Assembly (NCBI RefSeq): GCF_003574215.1
Contig: NZ_AP018558.1
Span: 62,001 to 126,000 of the forward strand
DNA: 64,000 bases
Direction: 5' to 3'
From: Hydrogenophilus thermoluteolus
GTDB lineage: Bacteria; Pseudomonadota; Gammaproteobacteria; Burkholderiales; Rhodocyclaceae
Below are positions 43,520 to 52,957 of this stretch, one piece after another. The position numbers and the translations under genes were made by a program. The notes under the pieces were generated by a model that was not told where the DNA came from, ran no database searches, and worked only from the letters and a program-made list of their open reading frames with translations. Each line of letters starts with the position of its first letter. Position 1 is the first letter of the stretch.

Positions 43520-45001
43520 TCAGCACGCGGCAACCGGGGGCAGCGCGCGGTGCCAATCGGTTGCGTTCTGGTAGGCATGGACCGCGGCGAGCAGTTTCGC
43601 TTCGCCGAAATGGGGGGCGATGAGTTGCGCGCCGATCGGCAAGCCCGCTCCGTCGAACCCGCAGGGATGGGCGATCGCTGGCAAACCGGCCAAATTGACG
43701 CCAATGGTGAACACGTCGGCCAGGTACTCTTCTACCGGGTCGCTCTTTTCACCCACCCGCCACGCGGTGGTGGGGGTTACCGGTGTGAGGATGAGGTCGC
43801 ACGCGGCAAACGCGTTGCGGTAGTCGTCGGTGATCAGCCGCCGCACCTGCTGCGCTTTGCGGGTGTAGGCGTCGTAGTAGCCGGCAGAGAGCACGTAGGT
43901 GCCCATGAGGATACGCCGCTTCACCTCCCAGCCGAACCCTTCGGCACGGGTGCGGGTGTACATTTCGAAAAGGTCGTCGTAGTGCGCGGTGCGGTAGCCA
44001 TACCGGACACCGTCGTAGCGCGCAAGGTTGCTCGACGCCTCCGCAGGCGCCAGGACGTAGTAGGCGGGAATCGCCAGTTCGGCTTGGGGGAGATGGATGT
44101 CGACGAGCGTTGCGCCGAGCTGCTCATAGCGGCGCGCTGCGGCAAGGACCGCGTCGCGAACTTCGGGTTGGAGCCCATCGGCAGCCAAGAACGATTGCGC
44201 AACGCCGATGCGCCAGCCAGCGAGTGGCCGGTCTGTAGCGATCGCGGCAAGCGCCGCAGCGTAGTCGGGAACGTCGACGGCCGCCGAGGTGGAGTCGAGG
44301 GGATCGAACCCGGCGATCGTGTGCAAAAGCAGCGCGCAATCTTCGGCGGTGCGGGCAAAGACTCCGGCTTGGTCGAACGAGGAGGCGTAGGCGATCATCC
44401 CCCAGCGGCTCACCAGTCCGTACGTCGGTTTCAGTCCGGTCACGCCGCAGTGCGCTGCGGGTTGGCGCACGCTCCCGCCGGTGTCGGTTCCCGTCGCCGC
44501 GGGGACGATCCCGGCCGCGACCGCTGCGGCCGAGCCACCTGACGAACCGCCCGGGACGCGGTCGGTTGCCCACGGGTTGCGGCACGGACCAAAATAACTG
44601 TGCGCGTTTGCCGAACCCATCGCGAATTCGTCGAGGTTCGTTTTGCCGACCGTCACGGTTCCCGCCGCTTTGAGACGCGTAACGACCGTTGCATCGAACG
44701 GTGAGTGGTAACCGTCGAGCATTTTCGACGCCGCGGTGGTTGGGAATTCCGTGGTACAAAAGAGGTCTTTGTGCGCGATCGGGATCCCGGCAAGAGGCCC
44801 GGAGGCCTGGGATGCGCCAGCGAGTTCGGTCAGCCGTGCGGCGAGCGTCGCGTCGTCGGCGATCGTGATGAAGGCGTTGAGGGTAGGCTGCAATGCGTGC
44901 GCCCGTTCGCAGGCTGCGCGCGCCACCGCTTCGGGAGTGGTTTTCCCTTCGGCGAAGGCGCGGCGCAATTGGCTGATGGTAAGGGGGTGCTGCGCATTCA
45001 T
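43520..45001 (-). CDS. gatA: Asp/Glu-tRNA amidotransferase subunit A
   Basis: A 493-residue amidase-signature enzyme that frees ammonia from glutamine for the GatCAB reaction. The catalytic Lys is in IAHKDLFCT, and the Ser cluster GGSSGGSAAAVAAG with TDTGGSVRQPA supplies the cis-Ser and nucleophile Ser. Length agrees with the family (485). The start ATG 45001 overlaps the gatC stop (ATGA), and 13 bases separate its stop from gatB. Confidence 0.97.
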   Translation of the reverse strand: MNAQHPLTISQLRRAFAEGKTTPEAVARAACERAHALQPTLNAFITIADDATLAARLTELAGASQASGPLAGIPIAHKDLFCTTEFPTTAASKMLDGYHSPFDATVVTRLKAAGTVTVGKTNLDEFAMGSANAHSYFGPCRNPWATDRVPGGSSGGSAAAVAAGIVPAATGTDTGGSVRQPAAHCGVTGLKPTYGLVSRWGMIAYASSFDQAGVFARTAEDCALLLHTIAGFDPLDSTSAAVDVPDYAAALAAIATDRPLAGWRIGVAQSFLAADGLQPEVRDAVLAAARRYEQLGATLVDIHLPQAELAIPAYYVLAPAEASSNLARYDGVRYGYRTAHYDDLFEMYTRTRAEGFGWEVKRRILMGTYVLSAGYYDAYTRKAQQVRRLITDDYRNAFAACDLILTPVTPTTAWRVGEKSDPVEEYLADVFTIGVNLAGLPAIAHPCGFDGAGLPIGAQLIAPHFGEAKLLAAVHAYQNATDWHRALPPVAAC

Positions 45002-45288
45002 GATTCGATGACCTTGGGAACCAGGTAGAGGCCGTTTTCGGCAAGCGGGGCCAATGCCATCAGCGCGTCGCGCCGGTCGGGTTCGGTGACGACGTCGTCA
45101 CGCAGCCGTTGCGTGAGCTCCAAGGGGTGCGCCAGCGGCTCGACCCCTTCGGTCGGAGCGTTTTGCAGTTGGTCCAGGAGGGCGAAGACGCCGTCGAGTT
45201 CGTGCGCCATCTGTTCGGCTTCGGCATCAGAAAGCGCAAGCCGCGCCAGCGCGGCCAAACGGTGAATCGCTTCGGTGGTAAACGCCAT
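44998..45288 (-). CDS. gatC: Asp/Glu-tRNA amidotransferase subunit C
   Basis: A 96-residue GatC, the small clamp that stabilises GatA and GatB. It has the conserved IHRLAALARLALSDAEAE start and the loop VEPLAHPLEL. It is the first gene of gatCAB. ATG 45288 has no obvious ribosome site. The presence of gatCAB means Asn-tRNA and/or Gln-tRNA are made by the indirect route. Confidence 0.96.
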   Translation of the reverse strand: MAFTTEAIHRLAALARLALSDAEAEQMAHELDGVFALLDQLQNAPTEGVEPLAHPLELTQRLRDDVVTEPDRRDALMALAPLAENGLYLVPKVIES

Positions 45289-45327
45289 GGTTCGAACCGT
45301 GTCGTCACAATCGGAAACGCGGTAGGG

Positions 45328-45334
45328 TATCATA
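45328..45334. promoter_or_regulatory. Overlapping divergent -10 elements between gatC and mreB
   Basis: On the plus strand TATCAT (45328-45333) could serve mreB. On the minus strand TATGAT (45334-45329) could serve gatC. The two share five bases, so polymerases would compete. Neither has a convincing -35 box, so this is a weak call within the 101-base divergent region. Confidence 0.4.
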
Positions 45335-45389
45335 TCGCATGGGCATTTGCGAAGCACGATCGGTGCTTCTTCTCGTTCGAGGAATTCGT

Positions 45390-46430
45390 ATGTTTGGCTT
45401 TTTGCGTTCGTGGTTCTCCAACGACCTGGCGATCGATCTGGGCACAGCCAACACGTTGATCTATATGCGCGGCCGCGGCATCGTGCTCGACGAGCCGTCG
45501 GTGGTAGCGATTCGCGTCGATGCCAGTACCGGAAAGAAGACGATCCAGGCGGTCGGTAAGACCGCAAAAGAGATGCTCGGTAAGACGCCCGGCAATTTGG
45601 AGGCGATCCGCCCGATGAAGGACGGCGTGATCGCCGATTTCATCGTCACCGAGCAGATGATCAAACAGTTCATCAAAAAGGTCCATGCGTCGAAATTGAT
45701 TGCACCGTCGCCGCGCATCATCATCTGTGTACCGTGTGGGTCGACGCAGGTGGAGCGGCGTGCGATTCGTGACGCGGCGCTTGCTGCTGGCGCCAGCAAG
45801 GTCTATCTGATCGAAGAGCCGATGGCCGCGGCGATCGGCGCAGGGTTGCCGGTTGCCGAGCCCACCGGTTCGATGGTCGTCGATATCGGCGGGGGTACGA
45901 CCGAAGTCGGCGTGATCGCGCTCGGTGGGATGGTCTATTCCGGGTCGATCCGTGTCGGTGGCGACAAGTTCGACGATGCGATCGTCAATTACATTCGCCG
46001 CAATTACGGGATGTTGATCGGCGAGGCGACGGCCGAGATGATCAAAAAAGCGATCGGAACCGCGTTTCCGACCGCCGAGGTGCTCGAGATCGAAGTGAAG
46101 GGGCGTAACTTGGCCGAAGGGATTCCGCGTGCTTTTACGGTTTCGTCGAACGAAGTGCGTGAAGCGATCCAGGAACCGCTCAATCAGATCGTCTCCGCGG
46201 TGAAGATCGCGTTGGAACAGACTCCGCCTGAGCTGGGTGCCGATATCGCGGAGCGCGGGATCGTGTTGACGGGCGGTGGCGCGCTCCTCAAAGACATCGA
46301 CCGCTTGATCCAGGAGGAGACAGGGTTGCCGGTCTTCGTCGCCGACGATCCGCTCACCTGCGTTGCGCGGGGGTGCGGTGCGGCGCTCGAAAAGGTCGAT
46401 CTCCTGGATACGATTTTCACCCATGAATGA
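45390..46430 (+). CDS. mreB: Rod-shape actin homologue MreB
   Basis: A 346-residue actin-like ATPase that forms membrane-bound filaments guiding lateral wall synthesis. Phosphate-binding loops are IDLGTANTLIY and VVDIGGGTTEVGVIALGG; IVLTGGGALLKD is the adenosine motif. The short N-terminal FGFLRSWF should act as the membrane anchor helix. ATG 45390 follows GAGGAA; a TTG or ATG further upstream would add non-conserved residues. It overlaps mreC by four bases. Confidence 0.98.
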   Translation: MFGFLRSWFSNDLAIDLGTANTLIYMRGRGIVLDEPSVVAIRVDASTGKKTIQAVGKTAKEMLGKTPGNLEAIRPMKDGVIADFIVTEQMIKQFIKKVHASKLIAPSPRIIICVPCGSTQVERRAIRDAALAAGASKVYLIEEPMAAAIGAGLPVAEPTGSMVVDIGGGTTEVGVIALGGMVYSGSIRVGGDKFDDAIVNYIRRNYGMLIGEATAEMIKKAIGTAFPTAEVLEIEVKGRNLAEGIPRAFTVSSNEVREAIQEPLNQIVSAVKIALEQTPPELGADIAERGIVLTGGGALLKDIDRLIQEETGLPVFVADDPLTCVARGCGAALEKVDLLDTIFTHE

Positions 46431-47275
46431 CCGTGGCTGATTCGGCCGCGACGCACCTTTCGTTCCGCCGGTCGCTGCCGCTCACGACGCGTGCGTGGTT
46501 GGCGACGCTCGTCGCGATCGCGGTGATGGTCGCCGACGCCCGCTTCGACTGGCTCACACCGTTACGCGATGGCGTCTCCGTGCTGGTTCGACCATTGGTC
46601 GCTGCGGGGCAGTGGCCGTTTCGCGTCTGGGAGATGCTGGAGCGAACGACGATCGACGTTGTTGCGCTGCAACAAGAGAACGCCGAACTGCGCCGCCAGT
46701 TGCTGATCTTGTCGGCGCAAATCTGGGAGGGCGCGGCGGCGCGGCGGGAAAACGACCGGCTGCGTGCGTTGTTGGGCTTTGCGCCGATGCCCGGAACCCG
46801 TTTGCTCCCGGCTCAGGTGCTCTACGATTCGCCCGATCCCTTTTCCCGTCGCATCGTGATCGACCGCGGCAGCAACCACGGTATTCGACCCGGACTTGCG
46901 GTCGCTGCGGCGAAGGGGTTGGTCGGTCAGGTGACGCGGGTGCAGCCGTTGGTGAGTGAGGTGACGCTGATCACGCACGAGCGAATGCGGATCCCGGTGA
47001 TGGTCGCGCGCACCGGGATGCGCGGCATTTTGTGGGGGCGCGGAGAGGGGGAACTGCAGCTGCGCGACGTGTTGGGCGAATGGGTGGTTGCCGAAGGAGA
47101 CGAGGTGGTGACCTCAGGATTGGACGGCCTCTACCCGGTCGGGTTACCTGTGGGGCGCGTGACGCGTATCGAACGGGGGCAAGCCGAGCCGCTGGTGTTC
47201 GTCACGCCGTTCGAAGCCGGAGCGCAGTGGCGGCAGTTGCTCGTGCTCGTGCGCGACGAAACGGTGGCGCCGTAA
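46427..47275 (+). CDS. mreC: Rod-shape protein MreC
   Basis: A 282-residue bitopic inner-membrane protein. One membrane helix (WLATLVAIAVMVAD, about 25-42) is followed by a coiled coil (ALQQENAELRRQLL, RRENDRLRALLGF) and the periplasmic double beta-barrel (IDRGSNHGIRPGLAV, GLVGQV). It links MreB to PBP2 and RodA. The start overlaps the mreB stop, and mreD starts six bases after its end. Confidence 0.95.
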   Translation: MTVADSAATHLSFRRSLPLTTRAWLATLVAIAVMVADARFDWLTPLRDGVSVLVRPLVAAGQWPFRVWEMLERTTIDVVALQQENAELRRQLLILSAQIWEGAAARRENDRLRALLGFAPMPGTRLLPAQVLYDSPDPFSRRIVIDRGSNHGIRPGLAVAAAKGLVGQVTRVQPLVSEVTLITHERMRIPVMVARTGMRGILWGRGEGELQLRDVLGEWVVAEGDEVVTSGLDGLYPVGLPVGRVTRIERGQAEPLVFVTPFEAGAQWRQLLVLVRDETVAP

Positions 47276-47281
47276 GCGACG

Positions 47282-47809
47282 ATGGAACAGCCGACCCACC
47301 GTTCGCGCGAACTGCTGTCGCCGCCCAGCCGAGCGTGGATGATCGTGACGCTCCTGGGCGCGTTGGCGCTCGATCTCATCCCCCGTCCTTGGACCACGGT
47401 TTGGGGTCCCGAAGCGACGTTGATGACGCTGACGTTTTGGGCGTTGCGTTCGCCCGCATGGACGGGCTTCGGTTTGACCCTGCTCGTGAGCATCGCGCTC
47501 GACGTGGGCCGCGGCGCCGTGTTGGGACAGACGGCGCTCGCCGCGATCTGGGTGGTGTGGGGCGCGCAGAAGTGGCGCAGTCGTGTGCTCTGGTTCGGCC
47601 CCTTTGGCCAAGCGGTGCACTTGGTCTGGTTGTGGGCTGGGGCGCTCGCGGTGCAGGTGGCGGTGCGTTGGCTCGTGGTCGGTGACGGGATTTTTGCTTA
47701 TGGGTATCTCTTGTCGCCGCTGTGGATGGCACTCGTGTGGCCCATCTGGTACGCGTTGTTGCTGTGGCCGCAACGGTGGCGTGCGGAGTTGCCCAAGCAT
47801 CGGGTATGA
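47282..47809 (+). CDS. mreD: Rod-shape membrane protein MreD
   Basis: A 175-residue polytopic membrane protein with about five hydrophobic segments, including FGLTLLVSIALDVGRGAVLGQTALA, the typical MreD region. Sequence conservation in this family is low, and the call leans on position between mreC and mrdA. Its stop overlaps the mrdA start as ATGA. Confidence 0.92.
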   Translation: MEQPTHRSRELLSPPSRAWMIVTLLGALALDLIPRPWTTVWGPEATLMTLTFWALRSPAWTGFGLTLLVSIALDVGRGAVLGQTALAAIWVVWGAQKWRSRVLWFGPFGQAVHLVWLWAGALAVQVAVRWLVVGDGIFAYGYLLSPLWMALVWPIWYALLLWPQRWRAELPKHRV

Positions 47810-49671
47810 CGCTGGAAACGCCTTCCCTCGATCAACTTCAGCGCCGAACCCGCTGGCGTGCGGCAGTCGCCGCGTTGGTTATGCTCGCTGGGTTTGCGCT
47901 CCTATTGTGGCGATTGCACCATCTGCAAGTGGCGCAGCACGAACGGTTCGCGGCGCTTGCTGAGGCCAACCGTCTGGCCTTGGTGCCCATCCCGCCGCAG
48001 CGCGGCGAAATCTTCGATCGGAACGGCAAGCCGCTTGCGCGTAACGAAGGGGTTTATGTGCTGGAAGTGACGCCGGCGCTCACGCCAGATCTCGACGCAA
48101 CCTTGAATTCGCTTGCTGAGCTTGTGGCGATCGATGCCGACGATATTCGGTCGTTTCGTCGCAAAGTGCGCGAACAGCGCGGCTTGGGAAGCGTGCCGCT
48201 CAAGTGGCGTCTCACCGACGCCGAAGCCGCCCGAATCGCGGCGAACGGGTTTCGCTTGCCTGGTGTTGAGGTTGCGGTCCGTTCGATGCGCCACTATCCC
48301 TACGGCGAGGTGATGGCGCACATCGTCGGCTATTTGGGGCGGATCAGCGAACGCGACCTGCAGCGTATCGAAGCGCAAGACGCGCTGGGACGCTACCGGG
48401 GGTTGGAGGTGATCGGCAAAGAGGGGGTCGAGGCGAGCCACGAATCCGAACTGGTGGGTTGGCCGGGGTGGGAGCAGCTCGAAGTGAACGCCGCCGGGCG
48501 CGCGGTGCGACGGCTCGCTTCGGTGCCGGCGCAACCGGGACGCGATGCGATCTTGACGATCGATGTCGATTTCCAGGCGTTCGTCCATGAGTTGCTTCGC
48601 GACAAGCAGGCGGCGTTCGTCGCGCTCGATCCGCGCGACGGCGCTGTTTTGGCGATGGTGAGTACCCCTGCGTACGACCCCAATGCGTTCGTGACCGGAT
48701 TGTCGAACGAGGTGTGGACGCGCCTGCTCGAGGACCCAGCCCGTCCGTTGCTCCATCGCGCGTTGCGGGGAACCTATCCGCCCGGGTCGACCTTCAAACC
48801 GTTCATGGCGCTCTTGGGGTTGGAAGCCAAGGCGCGACGCGTCACTCAGCGTTTCAACCACCAAGGGTCGTTCCAGATTGGCCAGCAGGTCTTGCACGAC
48901 CGCAAATCAGCGTGCCAAAGCGGCGTCGATCTCATTCGTGCGCTCACCTATTCGTGCAACGTCTATTTCTACCAGTTGGGGGTCGATCTGGGAATCGACG
49001 CGATCGCGACCTTCATGACCCATTTTGGTTTCGGATCCCCGACTGGGATCGATCTGCCCAACGAAGCGGCGGGGGTGTTGCCGTCGCGCGAATGGAAGCG
49101 TAGCTTCTTCAAGAGGCGGCGTGACCAGCAATGGTTCACCGGGGAAACGGTTTCGGTGGCGATCGGTCAGGGGTACAGCAGCTATACGCCGCTGCAGATG
49201 GCCAACGCGTTGATGATCCTCGTCAATGGTGGGTTGGGACCGATTCCCCACGTCGTCGACCATTTCCGCGATCGCCGCTCTGGTGCCATCATTCCCGTAC
49301 CTCGGCCGCCCGCGCGTTTCGTGCCGCTCGATCCGGTGAACGTCGAGGCGGTGCTTACGGGGATGCGCGAAGCGGTCCGTGTGGGAACCGCGGCCCGGGC
49401 ATTTGCCGGTGCGCCGTATCGCGCAGGCGGCAAGACCGGCACCGCGCAGGTGGTGTCTACGCAGCGGGTGCACCGCGATGCCGACGCCGCGGACGAGCAA
49501 GACCATGCGTGGTTCATCGCCTTTGCGCCAGCAGAAGAACCGCGAATCGTCGCCGCACTGATCGTCGAGCACGGCGGCTATGGCGGTGCGGTTGCGGCGC
49601 CGTTGATGCGCATCATCTTCGACCGCTTCTTCGGCGTCGAACCGAAGCCGGAATGGGAGTCCGCACGATGA
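47806..49671 (+). CDS. mrdA: Penicillin-binding protein 2 (elongasome transpeptidase)
   Basis: A 621-residue class B PBP that crosslinks peptidoglycan during rod elongation. A membrane anchor (about 18-36) precedes the pedestal domain (PQRGEIFDRNGKPLARN). The transpeptidase has the active-site Ser328 and Lys331 in PPGSTFKP, the YSCNVYFYQ box with SCN, and KTGTAQVV. Length matches family members (620-650). It overlaps mreD before it and rodA after it. Confidence 0.97.
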   Translation: MTLETPSLDQLQRRTRWRAAVAALVMLAGFALLLWRLHHLQVAQHERFAALAEANRLALVPIPPQRGEIFDRNGKPLARNEGVYVLEVTPALTPDLDATLNSLAELVAIDADDIRSFRRKVREQRGLGSVPLKWRLTDAEAARIAANGFRLPGVEVAVRSMRHYPYGEVMAHIVGYLGRISERDLQRIEAQDALGRYRGLEVIGKEGVEASHESELVGWPGWEQLEVNAAGRAVRRLASVPAQPGRDAILTIDVDFQAFVHELLRDKQAAFVALDPRDGAVLAMVSTPAYDPNAFVTGLSNEVWTRLLEDPARPLLHRALRGTYPPGSTFKPFMALLGLEAKARRVTQRFNHQGSFQIGQQVLHDRKSACQSGVDLIRALTYSCNVYFYQLGVDLGIDAIATFMTHFGFGSPTGIDLPNEAAGVLPSREWKRSFFKRRRDQQWFTGETVSVAIGQGYSSYTPLQMANALMILVNGGLGPIPHVVDHFRDRRSGAIIPVPRPPARFVPLDPVNVEAVLTGMREAVRVGTAARAFAGAPYRAGGKTGTAQVVSTQRVHRDADAADEQDHAWFIAFAPAEEPRIVAALIVEHGGYGGAVAAPLMRIIFDRFFGVEPKPEWESAR

Positions 49672-50798
49672 GGCCTGCGTGGTGGCAATCGCTCCTGCGA
49701 CGGTGGGATCCCTTTTTGCTGCTCTTCCTGGCAGGGTTCTTCACTTTTTCCCACTGGGTGATGACCAGCGCTTCGCCTGAGCGGCTCGACGAACAGTGGC
49801 TGCATCAGGGGCTGGCGTTGACTGCCTTTTTGGTTGCAGCGTTGGTGCCGTTTCGCTGGTGGTTGGCGGTCTCACCGCTGCTCTATCTGGGCGGAGTGAT
49901 CGCGCTCGTCTTGGTGCTGGTCGTTGGGGTGACCGCGAAAGGGGCGACGCGGTGGCTCGATCTGGGCGTGGCACGCGTCCAACCTTCGGAACTGATGAAA
50001 CTTGCGGTGCCGCTTTTTTGTGCCGCGTATTTCCATTGGCGGCAAGGGATGCTGCGCTGGTGGGACCATCTGGTCGCGTTCGTTTGGGTGTTGGTGCCTA
50101 CTGCGCTCATTTTGAAACAGCCCGATTTGGGGACCGCGATCATGGTGGGAGTGATCGGCGGATGCGTGCTCTTTTTCGCCGGTTTGAGCTGGCGTCTGAT
50201 TCTGCCGGTCGTTGTCGCGGTGAGTGTCGCGATCGCCGCGTTGCTCCATTACGGCGATCGCTGGTGCGCGCCAGAGGTCGAGTGGCCTGGGTTGCACGAC
50301 TACCAGAAAGGGCGGATCTGCACGTTGCTCGATCCCGAACGCGACCCGCTGGGTAAAGGGTTTCACACGATCCAAGCCGAGATCGCGATCGGTTCGGGCG
50401 GCGTATGGGGGAAAGGGTTGGGGAATGGGACGCAGTCACAGTTGGCGTTCATCCCGGAGCGGCATACCGACTTCATCCTCGCGGTGATCGCGGAAGAGTT
50501 GGGCTTCGTTGGGGTCGCGGGACTCTTTGCAGGTTATTTGATTTTGCTGTTTCGAGGGTTTTCGCTTGCGCTTTCCTCGGGGTTGTGGTCCGGGCAGCTC
50601 TTCGGTTGCGCGGCGGTCACAGGGATTTTTCTCTATACTTGGGTCAATGCGGCGATGGTGATGGGACTTGCGCCCGTGGTCGGGGTGCCGTTGCCGTTCG
50701 TGAGCTACGGGGGAACGGCGCTCGTCAGTCTCTGTCTCATGTTGGGGGTGACCGCGAGCGCCGCGGCGGAACCGTTACGTGGCGGAGGACGACGATGA
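49668..50798 (+). CDS. rodA: RodA glycan polymerase (SEDS family)
   Basis: A 376-residue SEDS-family peptidoglycan glycosyltransferase with about ten membrane segments. Conserved SEDS landmarks are VGVTAKGATRWLDLGVARVQPSELMKLAVPL, LILKQPDLGTA, LLDPERDPLGKGFHTIQAEIAIGSGG and LPFVSYGGTALVS. ATG 49668 overlaps the mrdA stop. It works as a pair with PBP2. Confidence 0.97.
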   Translation: MRPAWWQSLLRRWDPFLLLFLAGFFTFSHWVMTSASPERLDEQWLHQGLALTAFLVAALVPFRWWLAVSPLLYLGGVIALVLVLVVGVTAKGATRWLDLGVARVQPSELMKLAVPLFCAAYFHWRQGMLRWWDHLVAFVWVLVPTALILKQPDLGTAIMVGVIGGCVLFFAGLSWRLILPVVVAVSVAIAALLHYGDRWCAPEVEWPGLHDYQKGRICTLLDPERDPLGKGFHTIQAEIAIGSGGVWGKGLGNGTQSQLAFIPERHTDFILAVIAEELGFVGVAGLFAGYLILLFRGFSLALSSGLWSGQLFGCAAVTGIFLYTWVNAAMVMGLAPVVGVPLPFVSYGGTALVSLCLMLGVTASAAAEPLRGGGRR

Positions 50799-51748
50799 AT
50801 GTCGTGCGACTGGTTGGGATGGTGACGGCTGCGATGGTGTTGGCTGCGTGCGGTTCGCCTCGGGTGAAAATCGACGTGCGCCGCGGCGCAGTGAATACCC
50901 CTGCCGTCGAACCTCGTGTCGAACCGTTGCGGCCTGCGAACGCACGGCCCTACACGGTGCTTGGGCGTACCTATTACCCGATGACCGACTTCGAACCCTA
51001 TTGGGAGGAGGGGATCGCGTCGTGGTATGGGCGCGAATTCCACGGCAGACCGACCGCAAGCGGCGAGCCATATGACATGTTTACTCTGACCGCGGCGCAT
51101 AAGATCCTACCGATACCGAGCTATGCGCGGGTGACGAACCTGGCGAATGGGCGACAGGTCGTCGTGCGCGTCAATGATCGCGGCCCATTCGTCGAAGGCC
51201 GGGTGATCGACCTTTCTTACGCCGCAGCCGAGGCGTTGGGGTTTGCCAACCAAGGAACGGCGCGGGTGCGCGTCGAGTTGCTGTTGCCGGACGAGATCGC
51301 CGCGATGCAAAAAGGGGCGGGACGTCCGAAGGCGGCAGCGGAAACCGCGCCGACCGCAGAAATGGCTTCGACAGCCACACCGCTGCGGGTAGTGGCGCGT
51401 CCGCAGGCGCGCGACGCAGCGGGCGCTGCGGCACCAGGCCCGGTAGCCGAAGGGGCTGTAGCGGTTGACGCAGCAACGACAGCGGAAACGGGCGCCACCG
51501 ACGCGCTTTTCTACCTGCAATTGGGTGCGTTTGCGCAAACGGAAAATGCCGAAAATTTCGCGTCCCATTTGCGCGTGCAATTACCGAATTTGCCGGTCCG
51601 TTTGCTCAGCGCGGGCGCACTCGTACGGGTGGTGGCAGGCCCGTTTCGCGACGCGACCCTGGCGCAGCTCGCGGCCGATCAGGTCGTCGCCTTTCTGGGT
51701 GGGACGCCGCTCGTCGTTTCGGCGCGTGCGCTTGGGGCGCACCCCTGA
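50795..51748 (+). CDS. rlpA: RlpA septal-ring lytic transglycosylase lipoprotein
   Basis: A 317-residue outer-membrane lipoprotein. A lipobox LAACG follows the short signal peptide (Cys at residue 19). The RlpA double-psi beta-barrel is clear (GIASWYGREFHGRPTASGEPYDM, LPIPSYARVTNL, VRVNDRGPFVEGRVIDLSYAAAEALG), an Ala/Thr-rich linker follows, and a SPOR domain (FYLQLGAFAQTENAENFASHL, VRVVAGPFRD) ends the protein, for binding denuded glycan. It overlaps the rodA stop codon. About 69 bases then separate it from dacC. Confidence 0.95.
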   Translation: MNVVRLVGMVTAAMVLAACGSPRVKIDVRRGAVNTPAVEPRVEPLRPANARPYTVLGRTYYPMTDFEPYWEEGIASWYGREFHGRPTASGEPYDMFTLTAAHKILPIPSYARVTNLANGRQVVVRVNDRGPFVEGRVIDLSYAAAEALGFANQGTARVRVELLLPDEIAAMQKGAGRPKAAAETAPTAEMASTATPLRVVARPQARDAAGAAAPGPVAEGAVAVDAATTAETGATDALFYLQLGAFAQTENAENFASHLRVQLPNLPVRLLSAGALVRVVAGPFRDATLAQLAADQVVAFLGGTPLVVSARALGAHP

Positions 51749-51817
51749 CCCGGCGGGCAAAAAGCGGTACACTTCGGCTTTGGTGTCCAACGGCTTCATC
51801 ACAAGGAGAAAAGAGCG

Positions 51818-52957
51818 GTGCGATCAGCGGTTGTCAAAGGGATGATGGGGTTTCTGTTGTTGGTAGCGACGGCGGCGCACGCAGTGTCGATCCAGCTGCC
51901 AGCGAAACGGTGGTTCTTGCTCGATTTCACCACCGGTGAAGTGTTGACCGAACAGGGCGCCGACGAACCAGCGGAGCCTGCGTCGATCACCAAAGTGATG
52001 ACCGCGTATCTCGTCTTCGAAGCGCTGCGCGACGGACGCCTCAAATGGGACCAGCGGGTCCCCGTTTCGGAAAAGGCGTGGAAGATGGGGGGGTCGCGGA
52101 TGTTCATCGAGCCGCGGCACCAGCCAACCGTCGAGGAGTTGCTGCGCGGCTTGATCGTCGCATCGGGAAACGACGCCGCCGTGGCGCTTGCCGAAGCGGT
52201 TGCGGGCACAGAGGAGGCGTTCGTGGCGATGATGAACCAAACCGCGAAACGGTTGGGGATGACGAATACCCATTTCGTCGACGCCTCGGGCTGGCCCGAC
52301 CCCGAACACAAGACCACCGCGCGCGATCTCGCGCTTCTGGCGCGCGCGCTGATTCGCGATTTTCCGAAGGAATACGCGCTCTTCAAAGAGAAAGAATTTA
52401 CCTACAACGGCATTCGTCAACCCAACCGCAACCGTTTGTTGTGGCTCGATCCCACCGTCGATGGGATCAAGACGGGGCATACCGAAAGCGCGGGTTATTG
52501 TCTGCTTTCCTCCGCAGAGCGGGACGGCCGGCGATTGATCGCAGTGACGCTGGGCAGCGACTCGGACGCGCAGCGGGCCGAGGCGTCGCTGAAACTGCTC
52601 AATTACGGCTTCCAGAATTTCGCGCATTTCCGCGTCGCAAAAGGAAAGGAACCCGTCGCGAAGCTTCGCGTCTGGCAAGGGGTGCAACCCGAAGTGGCGG
52701 TGGGGTCACCGGATGACGTCGTCGTGACGCTGCCCCGTGACGCAGTCACGAAAGCCACGGCCCATTTCGTCGGGCAGCAACCGCTGATCGCCCCCGTCGA
52801 AGCGGGGCAGCAGGTGGGGCGAATCGATATCGTCGTCGATGGCGAGGTACGGCGTTCGGTTCCTGTGGTGGCGCTCGAGGGCGTTCCCCAAGCTGGCTGG
52901 TGGGGGCGTACCGTCGATGCCCTCACCTTGTGGTGGCAGAGCCTTTGGCAGCGGTGA
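51818..52957 (+). CDS. dacC: D-Ala-D-Ala carboxypeptidase (PBP5/6, DacA/DacC type)
   Basis: A 379-residue low-molecular-weight PBP that trims the terminal D-Ala of stem peptides. A signal peptide (1-22, cleaved after AHA) precedes the enzyme core: SITK with Ser56 and Lys59, SGN at 116-118 and KTG at 218-220. A C-terminal beta domain and an amphipathic tail (RTVDALTLWWQSLWQR) for membrane anchoring are present. The start is GTG 51818 behind AAGGAG. Its stop overlaps the lipB start (GTGA). Confidence 0.95.
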   Translation: MRSAVVKGMMGFLLLVATAAHAVSIQLPAKRWFLLDFTTGEVLTEQGADEPAEPASITKVMTAYLVFEALRDGRLKWDQRVPVSEKAWKMGGSRMFIEPRHQPTVEELLRGLIVASGNDAAVALAEAVAGTEEAFVAMMNQTAKRLGMTNTHFVDASGWPDPEHKTTARDLALLARALIRDFPKEYALFKEKEFTYNGIRQPNRNRLLWLDPTVDGIKTGHTESAGYCLLSSAERDGRRLIAVTLGSDSDAQRAEASLKLLNYGFQNFAHFRVAKGKEPVAKLRVWQGVQPEVAVGSPDDVVVTLPRDAVTKATAHFVGQQPLIAPVEAGQQVGRIDIVVDGEVRRSVPVVALEGVPQAGWWGRTVDALTLWWQSLWQR

